This document shows, in pieces, positions 22,874 through 32,397 of a stretch of 47,018 bases of DNA (its first letter is position 1; each line of letters begins with the position of its first letter). Below the pieces are notes generated by a model. The model saw nothing but the letters and a program-made list of their open reading frames with translations, ran no database searches and was not told the DNA's origin. The translations under genes and the position numbers were made by a program. Source of the DNA: Microbacteriaceae bacterium (GTDB taxonomy: Bacteria; Actinomycetota; Actinomycetes; Actinomycetales; Microbacteriaceae); the NCBI GenBank assembly GCA_025463565.1, contig JAODAT010000037.1, positions 1-47,018 of the forward strand, read 5' to 3'.

Positions 22874-24411
22874 GCTCAGTGGTTGTCATCGGTGGCGGGA
22901 TCGCGGGGCTCGCCTCCGCGGCCCTGCTCGCCCGTGACGGACACACGGTCACGCTGCTGGAGCAGCGCGCAGAGCTCGGCGGCCGGGCGGGCTCGTGGTC
23001 CAGCAAGGGTTTCCGTTTCGACACCGGCCCGAGCTGGTATCTCATGCCGGAGGTCTTCGACCACTTCTTTCGGCTGCTGGGCACCAGCGCGGCGGAGCAG
23101 CTGAGACTCGTCACGCTCGACCCCGGGTACCGCGTCATCTTCGAGGGAGTAAACGAGCCGATCGACATCGCCGCGAGCCGGGACGAGAACCTCGACCTGT
23201 TCGAGCGGATCGAACCGGGGTCTCGGGCGCGGATGGAACGGTACCTGGATTCCGCGCGGGAAACCTACGAGATCGCCAAGTTGCGGTTTCTGTACACCAG
23301 CTTCGCGAGCATCCGCCCCCTGCTGCGCCGTGACGTGCTGTCGCGCCTTGGCACTCTCCGCCGCCTGCTGCTGCAGCCGCTGTCGGGCCTCGTCGAGCGC
23401 ACCGTGAAGGATCCGCGGCTGCGTCAGATCCTCGGCTACCCGGCGGTGTTCCTCGGTTCATCTCCATATATCGCTCCGAGCATGTACCACCTGATGAGCC
23501 ACCTCGACCTCGAGGGCGGGGTGCTCTATCCGTTGGGCGGATTCACGAAGCTCATCGACAGCATCGCCGCCCTGGCTCGCGCGGAGGGCGTCACCGTGAT
23601 CACTCGCGCGACCGCGACCGCCATCACCACGGTCGATGGAACGGCCACGGGCGTCGACTATTCGGGCCCCACAGGAGCCACACATCACATTGACGCCGAC
23701 ATCGTCGTCTCGGCCGCGGACCTCCATCACACCGAGACCCGGCTGCTGCCGCCGGAACTGCGGACGTATCCAGAGGAGTATTGGGCCAGCCGGGTTCCGG
23801 GGCCGAGCGCCCTCCTTCTCTATCTGGGTGTGAAGGACGAACTACCCGAGCTCGAGCATCACACGCTGTTCTTCGCCCGGGATTGGAAGGCGGGCTTCGA
23901 CCGCATCTTCGGTTCGCCGTCGTCCATTCCCGATCCGGCATCCATCTACGTCTGCAAGCCGAGTGGCGTGGATCCGAACGTCGCGCCCGACGGATTCGAG
24001 AACATCTTCGTTCTGGTGCCGATCCCCGCCGATCCCTCCCTCGGTCACGGGGCGGACCTCACCGGCGTCGCCGACCGTGTGATCGAGCAGATCGCCGAAT
24101 GGGCGGGTATCCCCGACTTCGCGAAGCGGATCACGGTGCGCAAACAGGTGGGGCCCGCCGACTTCGTCGACGACCTCAACTCCTGGCGCGGCACGGCGCT
24201 CGGCCCCGCACACACCCTGAAGCAGAGCGCGATGTTCCGCGCGGGCGACAAGAGCAAGAAGGTGCGCGGGCTCTTCTACGCGGGCGGCTCGACCATCCCC
24301 GGCATCGGGCTGCCGATGTGCTTGATCAGCGCTGAGGTCCTGGTGAAGCGACTGCGCGGCGATGTGTCCACCGAGCCGCTCGCCGAGCCGCTGGTGCGAA
24401 CGGTCGGCTGA
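22870..24411 (+). CDS. crtI: Phytoene desaturase
   Basis: The 513-residue flavoprotein inserts four double bonds into phytoene to make lycopene. The N-terminal dinucleotide-binding motif is VVVIGGGIAGLASAALLARDG, followed by ELGGRAGSW, and the C-terminal carotenoid-binding signature is LFYAGGSTIPGIGLPMCLISAEVL. The GTG start at 22870 overlaps crtB by GTGA, and the stop shares one base with the crtYe start (TGATG). It is the third step in the C50 carotenoid pathway encoded here; there is no separate phytoene dehydrogenase, so this enzyme alone is expected to carry out all steps. Confidence 0.95.
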   Translation: MSSVVVIGGGIAGLASAALLARDGHTVTLLEQRAELGGRAGSWSSKGFRFDTGPSWYLMPEVFDHFFRLLGTSAAEQLRLVTLDPGYRVIFEGVNEPIDIAASRDENLDLFERIEPGSRARMERYLDSARETYEIAKLRFLYTSFASIRPLLRRDVLSRLGTLRRLLLQPLSGLVERTVKDPRLRQILGYPAVFLGSSPYIAPSMYHLMSHLDLEGGVLYPLGGFTKLIDSIAALARAEGVTVITRATATAITTVDGTATGVDYSGPTGATHHIDADIVVSAADLHHTETRLLPPELRTYPEEYWASRVPGPSALLLYLGVKDELPELEHHTLFFARDWKAGFDRIFGSPSSIPDPASIYVCKPSGVDPNVAPDGFENIFVLVPIPADPSLGHGADLTGVADRVIEQIAEWAGIPDFAKRITVRKQVGPADFVDDLNSWRGTALGPAHTLKQSAMFRAGDKSKKVRGLFYAGGSTIPGIGLPMCLISAEVLVKRLRGDVSTEPLAEPLVRTVG

Positions 24412-24746
24412 TGGGCGTGCTCTACCTGGTCGCCCTCGTGATCGCGCTCACCGGGATGGTGATGCTCGACCGGCGGTTTCGCCTGTTCTTCTGGCGCTCG
24501 GCCCGACGCGCAGCAGTCGTGCTCGTAGTCGGGGTTCTCTTCTTTCTCGCCTGGGACCTGTCGGGCATCGGGCTCGGCATCTTCTTCCGCGGCGAGACAA
24601 CGTTCATGACCGGCCTGGTGATCGCGCCGGAGTTGCCGATCGAGGAACTGTTCTTCCTCACGCTGCTCTGCTACCTGACGATGAACCTCTTCGGTTTTGT
24701 TTCCGCACGCGTGAGCGGGTCGAGCTCGTCGAGACCTCACCGATGA
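24411..24746 (+). CDS. crtYe: Lycopene e-cyclase subunit CrtYe (C50 carotenoid)
   Basis: The 111-residue membrane protein is one half of the heterodimeric C50 carotenoid cyclase, which forms epsilon- or gamma-type rings on the elongated chain. Three hydrophobic helices are seen, with the catalytic-type PIEELFFLTLLCYLTMNLF stretch (conserved Pro-Glu-Glu) in the last. The final 11 codons (VSGSSSSRPHR, 24711-24743) are read through one copy of the palindromic repeat, so the C-terminus is not family-like but repeat-encoded. The stop overlaps the crtYf start by 4 nt (24743-24746). ATG at 24411 shares a base with the crtI stop. Confidence 0.9.
   Translation: MGVLYLVALVIALTGMVMLDRRFRLFFWRSARRAAVVLVVGVLFFLAWDLSGIGLGIFFRGETTFMTGLVIAPELPIEELFFLTLLCYLTMNLFGFVSARVSGSSSSRPHR
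24715..24741 (+). repeat. Single palindromic repeat inside crtYe
   Basis: A copy of the dispersed repeat with one change in the core (GTCGAGCTCGTCGAGAC) covers the last codons of crtYe and ends 1 nt before the crtYf ATG. It has the same orientation as the operon. It is the only copy in the window that lies in a coding sequence. Confidence 0.88.
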
Positions 24747-25036
24747 GCTACTGGGCGCTCAACGCGATCTTCCTCGCCGTCGTTGCCCTGGTGGCGATCA
24801 TCGCGACACTTCGGGCACGACCGTGGGTCGCCGTGGTCATCACCCTCGGCATCCTGCTGGTGGTCAGCGCTGTGTTCGACAACGTGATGATCGGCGTCGG
24901 CCTGGTCGGCTATGACCGGTCGAAGATCTCGGGGGCGTTCATCGGCGTCGCGCCGCTGGAAGACTTCGCCTATGCGATCGCCGCAGCAGTGCTGCTGCCG
25001 TCGTTGTGGATTCTGACCGCGGGGCGCAAGCGATGA
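24743..25036 (+). CDS. crtYf: Lycopene cyclase subunit CrtYf (C50 carotenoid)
   Basis: The 97-residue membrane protein is the second subunit of the heterodimeric cyclase. It has three hydrophobic helices, with VFDNVMIGVGLVGYDRSKISG and the conserved APLEDFAYAIAAAVLLP segment characteristic of the family. The start is the ATG at 24743, 1 nt beyond the repeat and overlapping the crtYe stop by 4 nt; longer in-frame readings from 24362 only run through crtI and crtYe. The stop overlaps the crtEb start as ATGA. CrtYe and CrtYf act together on CrtEb products. Confidence 0.92.
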   Translation: MSYWALNAIFLAVVALVAIIATLRARPWVAVVITLGILLVVSAVFDNVMIGVGLVGYDRSKISGAFIGVAPLEDFAYAIAAAVLLPSLWILTAGRKR

Positions 25037-25887
25037 AAGCACTCCTTCTGTCTTCTAGGCCGCTGAGCTGGATCAACACCGCCTATCCATTCGCGGCCGC
25101 CTACCTGCTGACCACTCGTCAGCTCGACCTCACCTTCATCATCGGAACGCTGTATTTCCTCATTCCCTACAACCTCGCGATGTACGGCATCAACGACGTG
25201 TTCGACTACGAGTCCGACCTGCGCAACCCGCGCAAGGGTGGCGTCGAGGGTGCGTTGCTCGACCCGGCGGTGCACCGCCGCACGTTGATCGCGGCTCTGG
25301 TGACGAACGTTCCGTTCCTCGTGTACCTCGTGATCATGGGCGGTCCGCTATCGTGGCTGGTGCTCGCGGTCAGCGTCTTCGCGCTGATCGCATACTCCGC
25401 TCCGAAGTTGCGGTTCAAGGAGCGGCCATTCGTCGACTCGCTCACCTCCAGCACTCACTTCGTTTCGCCGGCCGTCTTCGGTCTCGTCGTCGCCGGAGCC
25501 CACTTCACCGGCGCACTGTGGGCGTTGCTCGCCGCGTTCTTCCTCTGGGGTGTCGCGTCGCACGCCTTCGGTGCCGTGCAGGACATCATCGCCGACCGCG
25601 AGGGCGGCATCGGCTCGATCGCGACCGTCATCGGCGGCAAGGCAACGGTGCGGCTGGCGTTCTTCACCTACCTCGCGGCGGGCATCCTGCTGCTGCTCAC
25701 GCGCTGGCCCGGACCTCTCGCTGCGATCCTGATGCTTCCGTACGCCGCGAGCGTGCTCCCGTTCTGGTCGATCACCGACACCGACGCCGAGCGGGCGAAC
25801 CGCGGCTGGAAGCGGTTCCTTTGGCTCAACTTCGTCACCGGATTTCTGGTGACCCTGCTACTGATCGCCTACTGGGTACAGACCTAA
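25033..25887 (+). CDS. crtEb: Lycopene elongase, UbiA-type prenyltransferase
   Basis: The 284-residue polytopic UbiA-superfamily protein adds two C5 units to lycopene to give C50 flavuxanthin-type intermediates. The two Asp motifs are NDVFDYESD (about residues 54-62) and DIIADREGG, the diphosphate/Mg2+ sites; about eight helices surround them. The start at 25033 overlaps crtYf by ATGA; an ATG at 25006 is inside crtYf. The final stop TAA abuts a copy of the palindromic repeat (25888). With crtYe/crtYf it predicts a cyclic C50 carotenoid such as decaprenoxanthin, sarcinaxanthin or C.p.450; ring type cannot be read from sequence by eye. Confidence 0.93.
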   Translation: MKALLLSSRPLSWINTAYPFAAAYLLTTRQLDLTFIIGTLYFLIPYNLAMYGINDVFDYESDLRNPRKGGVEGALLDPAVHRRTLIAALVTNVPFLVYLVIMGGPLSWLVLAVSVFALIAYSAPKLRFKERPFVDSLTSSTHFVSPAVFGLVVAGAHFTGALWALLAAFFLWGVASHAFGAVQDIIADREGGIGSIATVIGGKATVRLAFFTYLAAGILLLLTRWPGPLAAILMLPYAASVLPFWSITDTDAERANRGWKRFLWLNFVTGFLVTLLLIAYWVQT

Positions 25888-25954
25888 GCGGGTCGAGCTT
25901 GTCGAGACCTCACCAGCGACCTGCGTCGGTGAGATTTCGACAAGCTCAATCCGC
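25888..25954. repeat. Palindromic repeat, imperfect inverted pair, after crtEb
   Basis: The left copy (25888-25914) starts directly after the crtEb TAA. The right copy (25928-25954) is inverted and differs by four transitions, reading TTTCGACAAGCTCAAT in its core. The stem is therefore 23/27 paired, with G-T pairs possible in RNA at the mismatches. It likely ends the carotenoid operon. Confidence 0.88.
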
Positions 25955-25962
25955 ATAAGCCT

Positions 25963-26754
25963 TCAGTACGCGAAGCCGAGCTCGGGCGGGTAGTCGCCGA
26001 AGGCCGTGAGGGTGGATGCCGCGACCTGCAGGTGCGCGAGCGTGAGTCCCAGCATCCCGGGCCCGAAGCTCACCCGAGCAACCCCGAGTTCGGCGAGCCG
26101 CTTCAGCGGCAGCGCCTTCGGGTGAGCGATCACCGAGACCGGTCCTTCGACCTGCGCGACGCCGCGCTCGACCAGCTCTTCGGTGTTGAGGCCGAGGAAG
26201 AAGATGCTCGTCGCGCCGGCGTCGAGGTAGCGGTTGGCGCGGTCCACCGCGGCAGCCCACTCGTCGGGGTGGCCGACCAGCAGGTCGACGCGCGCGTTGA
26301 TCGAGAGCGGAACCCCGGCCTCGATCGCCGCCGCCCGTGCGGCCGTCACCCGGGCCACGGAATCTTCGGCGGACCGGTAGGGGCCGGCGGCGGACTCGAG
26401 CGAATCCTCGATGTTGAGGCCGGCCGCGCCCGCCTCGATGAGGCGCGCGACGTTGTCTTTCACGCCGGCGGCATCCGCGGCATAGCCCTTTTCGAAGTCC
26501 ACGGAGACCGGCTTGTCGACCGCCGAGGCAATGATGCGGGCGGCCTCGATCGCCTGGTCGACCGTGAGGCCCTCGTTGTCGGGAACCCCGTGCGCGAAGC
26601 TCACCGCGTGGCTTGCCGTGGCGAGCGCCTTCACCTCGGGCAGGTCGGCGACGATGCGGGCCGTGACGGCATCCCAGATGTTCGTGACGATGAGCGGGTC
26701 GCCGGGAACGTGGAGCGAGGCGAGCAGGGCGGCCTTGTCAGCGGTGGAGGTCAT
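25963..26754 (-). CDS. Isocitrate lyase / PEP mutase superfamily enzyme
   Basis: The 263-residue TIM-barrel protein belongs to the PEP mutase/isocitrate lyase family. Landmarks are VTNIWDAVTARI near the start, the SHAVSFAHGVPDNE segment, the metal-binding DFEKGYA (Asp and Glu), GLNIEDS, and the ARVD strand. The catalytic Cys-containing loop of methylisocitrate and isocitrate lyases (KKCGH) is replaced by PDNEG, so it is not a classical lyase; family members include oxaloacetate hydrolases and unknown carboxylic-acid lyases. The ATG at 26754 has TAGCTT 6 nt before it. It is divergent in orientation from crtEb's end and follows the MFS gene on the same strand, 25 nt apart. Confidence 0.85.
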   Translation of the reverse strand: MTSTADKAALLASLHVPGDPLIVTNIWDAVTARIVADLPEVKALATASHAVSFAHGVPDNEGLTVDQAIEAARIIASAVDKPVSVDFEKGYAADAAGVKDNVARLIEAGAAGLNIEDSLESAAGPYRSAEDSVARVTAARAAAIEAGVPLSINARVDLLVGHPDEWAAAVDRANRYLDAGATSIFFLGLNTEELVERGVAQVEGPVSVIAHPKALPLKRLAELGVARVSFGPGMLGLTLAHLQVAASTLTAFGDYPPELGFAY

Positions 26755-26760
26755 GCGTCA

Positions 26761-26766
26761 AAGCTA
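26761..26766 (-). promoter_or_regulatory. Candidate leaderless -10 (TAGCTT) for the PEP-mutase-like gene
   Basis: On the minus strand TAGCTT ends 6 nt before the ATG at 26754. It sits in the 25-nt gap after the MFS gene. Confidence 0.45.
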
Positions 26767-26779
26767 GCTGCCGCCGATG

Positions 26780-28162
26780 TCACTTCGACGGGATCAGGTC
26801 GTCCTTCTGCTGGTAGAAGGCGGCCATTGTCGGTTTCTTGACGAAGAACAGCAGGATGAGGCCGATGAGGATGATGAGAACGATCCCGAGCATGCCCCAG
26901 TAGGTCGCGCCTCCCACCGCAACGAAGACCGTGAAGGCCACCGGTGCGAGGAAGGTCGCGGCCCGGCCGGTCGTCGCGTAGAGACCGAACGCGGCACCCT
27001 GGCGCTCGGGCGGCGTGACACGCGTCAGGAAGCTGCGGCTTGCCGATTGGGCCGGCCCAACGAAGAGGCAGAGGAACAGGCCGCCGATCCAGAACACGAT
27101 CTGGCCGGAATCGTGCAGGAAGAAGACCGCCAGCCCGGCTACGACCAGGCCGACGAGCGACGCGAACATGACTGTCCTCGGGCCGAGCACATCATCGAGG
27201 AACCCGACGACGGCGGTGCTGATGCCCGCCACGACGTTCGCCGCGATTCCGAAAATCAGTACCTCGCCGGTGGAGAAACCGAAGGTGAGCCCGGCGATGA
27301 TCGCGCCGTAGGTGAATACGCCGGCGAGGCCGTCGCGAAATACCGCGCTCGCGAGGAGAAAGCGAAGGGTGTTCCTGTCGGTGCGCCAGAGCTCTGCGAT
27401 GAGCTTGAAGAGCTGAACGTATGACTGGAAGAAACCCACCTTGGGTGCTGTCAGGTTCTTGGGCAGCTCAGGAACCGAGAGCAGAACGGGAATCGAGAAG
27501 ATGAGGGTCCAGATAGCGGCCACCAGCTCGACGATGCGGATGTTGAGCCCGTCCGCGGTGGGCACCTTCAGCAGTCCACCCGTCGCGGGGTCCGAGCCGG
27601 CCACCAGCCCGATATAGACGATGAGAAGCAGCACGATGCCCGCGATGTACCCGCTCGCCCAGCCGATACCGCTGATACGGCCCACGTTCTTCGGGGTCGA
27701 GACCTGCGCCAGCATGGCGTTGTACTGCACGAAGGCGATCTCGTAAGCGAGGGTCCCGATGCTGAAAACGATCAGTCCATATAGGAGGAACGACGGCTTC
27801 GCCTGAACGAAGAACAGGGAGAGCAGCGAGAGCACGACGACGGCCGTACTGATGCCGAGCCAGATCTTGCGTCGGCCGCTGCCGTCGGACTGGCGCCCCA
27901 GGGCTGGAGCGATCAATGCCACGAACACCGCGGTAACGATCCCCGCGATTCCGAACTGGGTCGACGCCATCGCGTCGACAGCATCTTTGCTGTGGGTGGC
28001 GACGAAGTGCGGATCCTGGAACTGGGAACTCGTGATGTAGCGATTGAAAACGAACGTCGTCGTGATCGCGTTGATGCCAGCGGAGCCGGCATCCCAGAGG
28101 GCCCAGGCGGCGACGCGTCGTTTCGGAATTGTGGGGGACGACATCGTCACGGCCTCGCTCAT
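26780..28162 (-). CDS. MFS transporter, UMF1/Atg22-like family
   Basis: The 460-residue polytopic protein has 12 predicted helices and the N-terminal signature of the UMF1 family, RVAAWALWDAGSAGINAITTTFVFNRYI, which is related to the vacuolar effluxer Atg22. The cytoplasmic loop GRQSDGSGRRKIWL is the MFS A-like motif. Bacterial members are uncharacterised; an amino-acid or metabolite exporter is one suggestion from Atg22. The ATG at 28162 is preferred because TACTCT sits 6 nt upstream; the GTG two codons earlier (28168) directly follows the hexamer. The tail (KDDLIPSK) is short and polar. Confidence 0.87.
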   Translation of the reverse strand: MSEAVTMSSPTIPKRRVAAWALWDAGSAGINAITTTFVFNRYITSSQFQDPHFVATHSKDAVDAMASTQFGIAGIVTAVFVALIAPALGRQSDGSGRRKIWLGISTAVVVLSLLSLFFVQAKPSFLLYGLIVFSIGTLAYEIAFVQYNAMLAQVSTPKNVGRISGIGWASGYIAGIVLLLIVYIGLVAGSDPATGGLLKVPTADGLNIRIVELVAAIWTLIFSIPVLLSVPELPKNLTAPKVGFFQSYVQLFKLIAELWRTDRNTLRFLLASAVFRDGLAGVFTYGAIIAGLTFGFSTGEVLIFGIAANVVAGISTAVVGFLDDVLGPRTVMFASLVGLVVAGLAVFFLHDSGQIVFWIGGLFLCLFVGPAQSASRSFLTRVTPPERQGAAFGLYATTGRAATFLAPVAFTVFVAVGGATYWGMLGIVLIILIGLILLFFVKKPTMAAFYQQKDDLIPSK

Positions 28163-28168
28163 GGTCAC

Positions 28169-28174
28169 AGAGTA
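28169..28174 (-). promoter_or_regulatory. Candidate leaderless -10 (TACTCT) for the MFS gene
   Basis: On the minus strand TACTCT ends 6 nt before the ATG at 28162. Confidence 0.45.
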
Positions 28175-28197
28175 GTGGGAGAACGTAGCCAGTTGGA

Positions 28198-28203
28198 TAA
28201 CAT
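28198..28203 (+). promoter_or_regulatory. Candidate leaderless -10 (TAACAT) for the EXPERA-like gene
   Basis: TAACAT ends 6 nt before the GTG at 28210. It is back to back with the MFS promoter in a 47-nt divergent region. Confidence 0.45.
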
Positions 28204-28209
28204 ACTTCC

Positions 28210-28740
28210 GTGACTGAAACTGTCGTTGTCCCCGCCCGAGTGACCGTCGAGAATCTGCCCCTGCGGAAGCGTCCTTTCGACATCGTCTTCATCGTCGTTT
28301 TCGCGCTGATGATCGTCACCTGCATCATCAGCGACTCGGTAGAAGGACTCGGCCTCGACCAGGTGCCGAACTCACCCAACATCCTGGTGCAGTGGAACTA
28401 CACCTATGCGTCGAACTTCGACCCGCTGTACCAGTCGCACCCGGTCTGGCTGCGCTTCATCAGCGGCACCTCGGCTTTCATCTACATCGTCTTCTACGTG
28501 CTGCTGATCATCTCGCTGGTGAAGGGCTTCAACCGCATCCAGCTGTTCGCCGTCATCTACGCGACGATGATCATCTCCCTCACCGGAATCCCGATCTTCG
28601 GCGACGAGTTCTTCGGCCCGGCGGCGGAGCGTACCCCGAATCCGCTGATCTTCCTCTGCTACAACGGGCCGTACATCCTGTTCCCGTTGCTCCTGCTGAT
28701 CCGGATGCGGAAGCCGCTGCCCTTCACTCGCAAGTTCTGA
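28210..28740 (+). CDS. EXPERA/emopamil-binding-like membrane protein
   Basis: The 176-residue protein has four hydrophobic helices. The first loop and second helix read YASNFDPLYQSHPVWLRFISGTSAFIYI, similar to the DPL-x-P-x-W pattern of the EXPERA fold (EBP, TM6SF2, sigma-2 receptor), although the usual following Glu is not obvious. The third helix has YATMIISLTGIPIFGDEFFG. Eukaryotic relatives isomerise or bind sterols; the role in bacteria is unknown. GTG at 28210 is chosen from the leaderless promoter. The C-terminus is basic (RMRKPLPFTRKF). It is transcribed toward dnaK, 145 nt away, where the HAIR operators lie. Confidence 0.62.
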   Translation: MTETVVVPARVTVENLPLRKRPFDIVFIVVFALMIVTCIISDSVEGLGLDQVPNSPNILVQWNYTYASNFDPLYQSHPVWLRFISGTSAFIYIVFYVLLIISLVKGFNRIQLFAVIYATMIISLTGIPIFGDEFFGPAAERTPNPLIFLCYNGPYILFPLLLLIRMRKPLPFTRKF

Positions 28741-28749
28741 TTTTTCATA

Positions 28750-28770
28750 CCTGAGTCGAAGTGACTCAAG
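28750..28770. promoter_or_regulatory. HAIR operator 1 upstream of dnaK
   Basis: CCTGAGT-N7-ACTCAAG matches the HspR-associated inverted repeat CTTGAGT-N7-ACTCAAG at 13 of 14 positions. Confidence 0.82.
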
Positions 28771-28812
28771 TTTTTGCCTGAGGACTTGACTTAGCTTTCC
28801 ACAGGTAGCAAA

Positions 28813-30744
<1,932 letters not shown>

Positions 30745-30747
30745 CCC

Positions 30748-31311
30748 GTGGCAGACGAGAAGAAGCAACCCGACGAGGAGCCGGAGGAGCCTGTAGAGGC
30801 TCCCGAGGATCTCATCGAGGCCGAAGGCCCGGATATCGAGACCTCATTTACGGATGAGGATCTCGCCTTCCTGGCCGGCGACGCGATCGAGCCCGACCCC
30901 GCGGCCGAGTTGCTCGCCGACCTCAAGCGGGTGCAGGCCGAGTTCGCCAACTACCGCAAGCGGGTCGACCGTGAGCGGGAGACGGCGCGGGATGCGAACA
31001 CCGCAGAGGTCGTCAAAGCCCTGCTGCCGGTGCTCGACGACTTCGCGCTCGCGGAAGCGCATGGCGACCTCACCGACGGACCGATGCTGGTGATCGCGCA
31101 GAAGTTCCGCGCGGGCCTCGAGAAGTTCGGTCTCACGGCGATCGGCGAGAAGGGCGACGTGTTCGACCCCAACCTGCACGAGGCTCTCGTGCAGCTGCCG
31201 ACGCCGGACGTGACGGTGAACACCATCGCGGACGTCATCGCCCAGGGGTACAAGATCGGTGACCGCCTGCTTCGCCCGGCCAAGGTCGCGGTCAGCGTTC
31301 CCGCGGAATAA
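30748..31311 (+). CDS. grpE: Nucleotide exchange factor GrpE
   Basis: The 187-residue cochaperone releases ADP from DnaK. An acidic, low-complexity N-terminus (DEKKQPDEEPEEP) is followed by the long coiled-coil helix with RVQAEFANYRKRVDRERE and the C-terminal beta domain with LVQLPTPDVTVNTIADVIAQGYKIGDRLLRPAKVAVS, the GrpE signature. The GTG start at 30748 lies 3 nt after the dnaK stop. It ends 7 nt before a large palindromic repeat that separates it from dnaJ. Confidence 0.95.
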   Translation: MADEKKQPDEEPEEPVEAPEDLIEAEGPDIETSFTDEDLAFLAGDAIEPDPAAELLADLKRVQAEFANYRKRVDRERETARDANTAEVVKALLPVLDDFALAEAHGDLTDGPMLVIAQKFRAGLEKFGLTAIGEKGDVFDPNLHEALVQLPTPDVTVNTIADVIAQGYKIGDRLLRPAKVAVSVPAE

Positions 31312-31318
31312 TCAAAAT

Positions 31319-31386
31319 CGCTGATTGAGCTTGTCGAAATCTCCCGGCGAATTACGTCGATGAGATTTCGACAAGCTCAATCAGCG
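31319..31386. repeat. Palindromic repeat, perfect inverted pair, between grpE and dnaJ
   Basis: Arms of 25 bp (31319-31343, 31362-31386) are perfectly complementary around an 18-nt loop. The core reads TTGAGCTTGTCGAAATC, an A/T-shifted version of the repeat elsewhere in the window. Here it lies inside an operon rather than between convergent genes, so a role in mRNA processing or differential stability is possible. Confidence 0.92.
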
Positions 31387-31408
31387 TAGTTAAAGAAAGC
31401 AGGCGCCC

Positions 31409-32395
31409 GTGGCCAGCCAGGACTGGTTCGACAAGGACTTCTACGCCGTGCTCGGCGTGTCTAAGGACGTGTCTGACGCAGAGCTCAAGAAGACCTATCG
31501 CAAGCTCGCCCGCCAGTATCACCCCGACTCGAACCCGGGGGACGCGAAGGCGGAGGCGAAGTTCAAAGAGATCAGCGAGGCTCACTCCGTGCTCTCCGAT
31601 CCGGAGCAGCGCAAGGAGTACGACCAGATGCGCGCGATGGGGCCGGGCCGTGCCCGGTTCACGTCGGGTGCCGGCGGCCAGGGCGGTGGTGGCTTCGAGG
31701 ATGTCTTCGGCGGCATGTTCGGCCAGGGCAACCAGCGCACCACTTACTCGGGTGGTGGCGGTGGCTTCGAGGACATCTTCAGCAGCATGTTCGGCGGTGG
31801 CGGCCGCAGTGGTCCGTTCGGCAACGGCGCGCAGGGTCCGACCCGCGGGCGCGACCTGACCGCCAGCACGACCCTCGACTTCCTCACCGCCATCAAGGGC
31901 GAGACCATCAAGCTGCAGCCGCAGGGCGGCAAGCCGATCAACGTGAAGATCCCGGCCGGGGTGAGCGACGGCCAGAAGATCCGTCTGAAGGGCAAGGGCG
32001 AGCCCAGCCCCGATGGCGGGCAGGCTGGTGACCTGACCCTCACGATCACGGTGCGAAAGCACCCCGTGTTCGAGCGGGACGGGCTGAACCTCCGGGTCGA
32101 CATCCCGGTCACCTTCACCGAGGCGGTGCTCGGCGCCACTATCGAGGTGCCAACGCTCGGCGGTGAGCCGGTGAAGCTCAAGGTTGCGCCCGGCACACCG
32201 AGCGGTCGGGTACTGCGCGTCAAGGGTCGCGGTGTCACGACGGCGAAGGGCTCAGGCGATTTGCTCGCTACCGTCGAGGTCGCCGTCCCGTCGCACCTGA
32301 GTCCCGAAGCGCAGGCGGCGCTGGAGGAGTTCCAGAAGCTGCAGCCCATCGAGAACCCGCGCACGGAACTCCTTGCGCGTGCGAAGTCGGAGTAG
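31409..32395 (+). CDS. dnaJ: DnaJ-family cochaperone without zinc finger
   Basis: The 328-residue protein has an N-terminal J-domain with the HPD tripeptide (YHPDSNPGD) and a Gly/Phe-rich linker with two FEDVFGGMFG/FEDIFSSMFG repeats, followed by the two C-terminal substrate-binding barrels. The four CxxCxGxG zinc-finger repeats of type I DnaJ are absent, so it is a type II (CbpA-like) J-protein in the dnaK operon. The GTG start at 31409 gives the J-domain; the palindromic repeat ends 22 nt upstream. It is followed 2 nt later by hspR. Confidence 0.93.
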   Translation: MASQDWFDKDFYAVLGVSKDVSDAELKKTYRKLARQYHPDSNPGDAKAEAKFKEISEAHSVLSDPEQRKEYDQMRAMGPGRARFTSGAGGQGGGGFEDVFGGMFGQGNQRTTYSGGGGGFEDIFSSMFGGGGRSGPFGNGAQGPTRGRDLTASTTLDFLTAIKGETIKLQPQGGKPINVKIPAGVSDGQKIRLKGKGEPSPDGGQAGDLTLTITVRKHPVFERDGLNLRVDIPVTFTEAVLGATIEVPTLGGEPVKLKVAPGTPSGRVLRVKGRGVTTAKGSGDLLATVEVAVPSHLSPEAQAALEEFQKLQPIENPRTELLARAKSE

Positions 32396-32397
32396 CC

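Noticed and set aside
24362-25036. A 224-residue gene covering crtYf plus upstream sequence
   Set aside because: The extra N-terminus is out-of-frame readthrough of crtI and crtYe. The ATG at 24743 gives a complete CrtYf and a 4-nt overlap with crtYe.
25963-26754. Classical isocitrate or methylisocitrate lyase
   Set aside because: The catalytic Cys loop (KKCGH type) is absent and the protein is short; only superfamily membership is supported.
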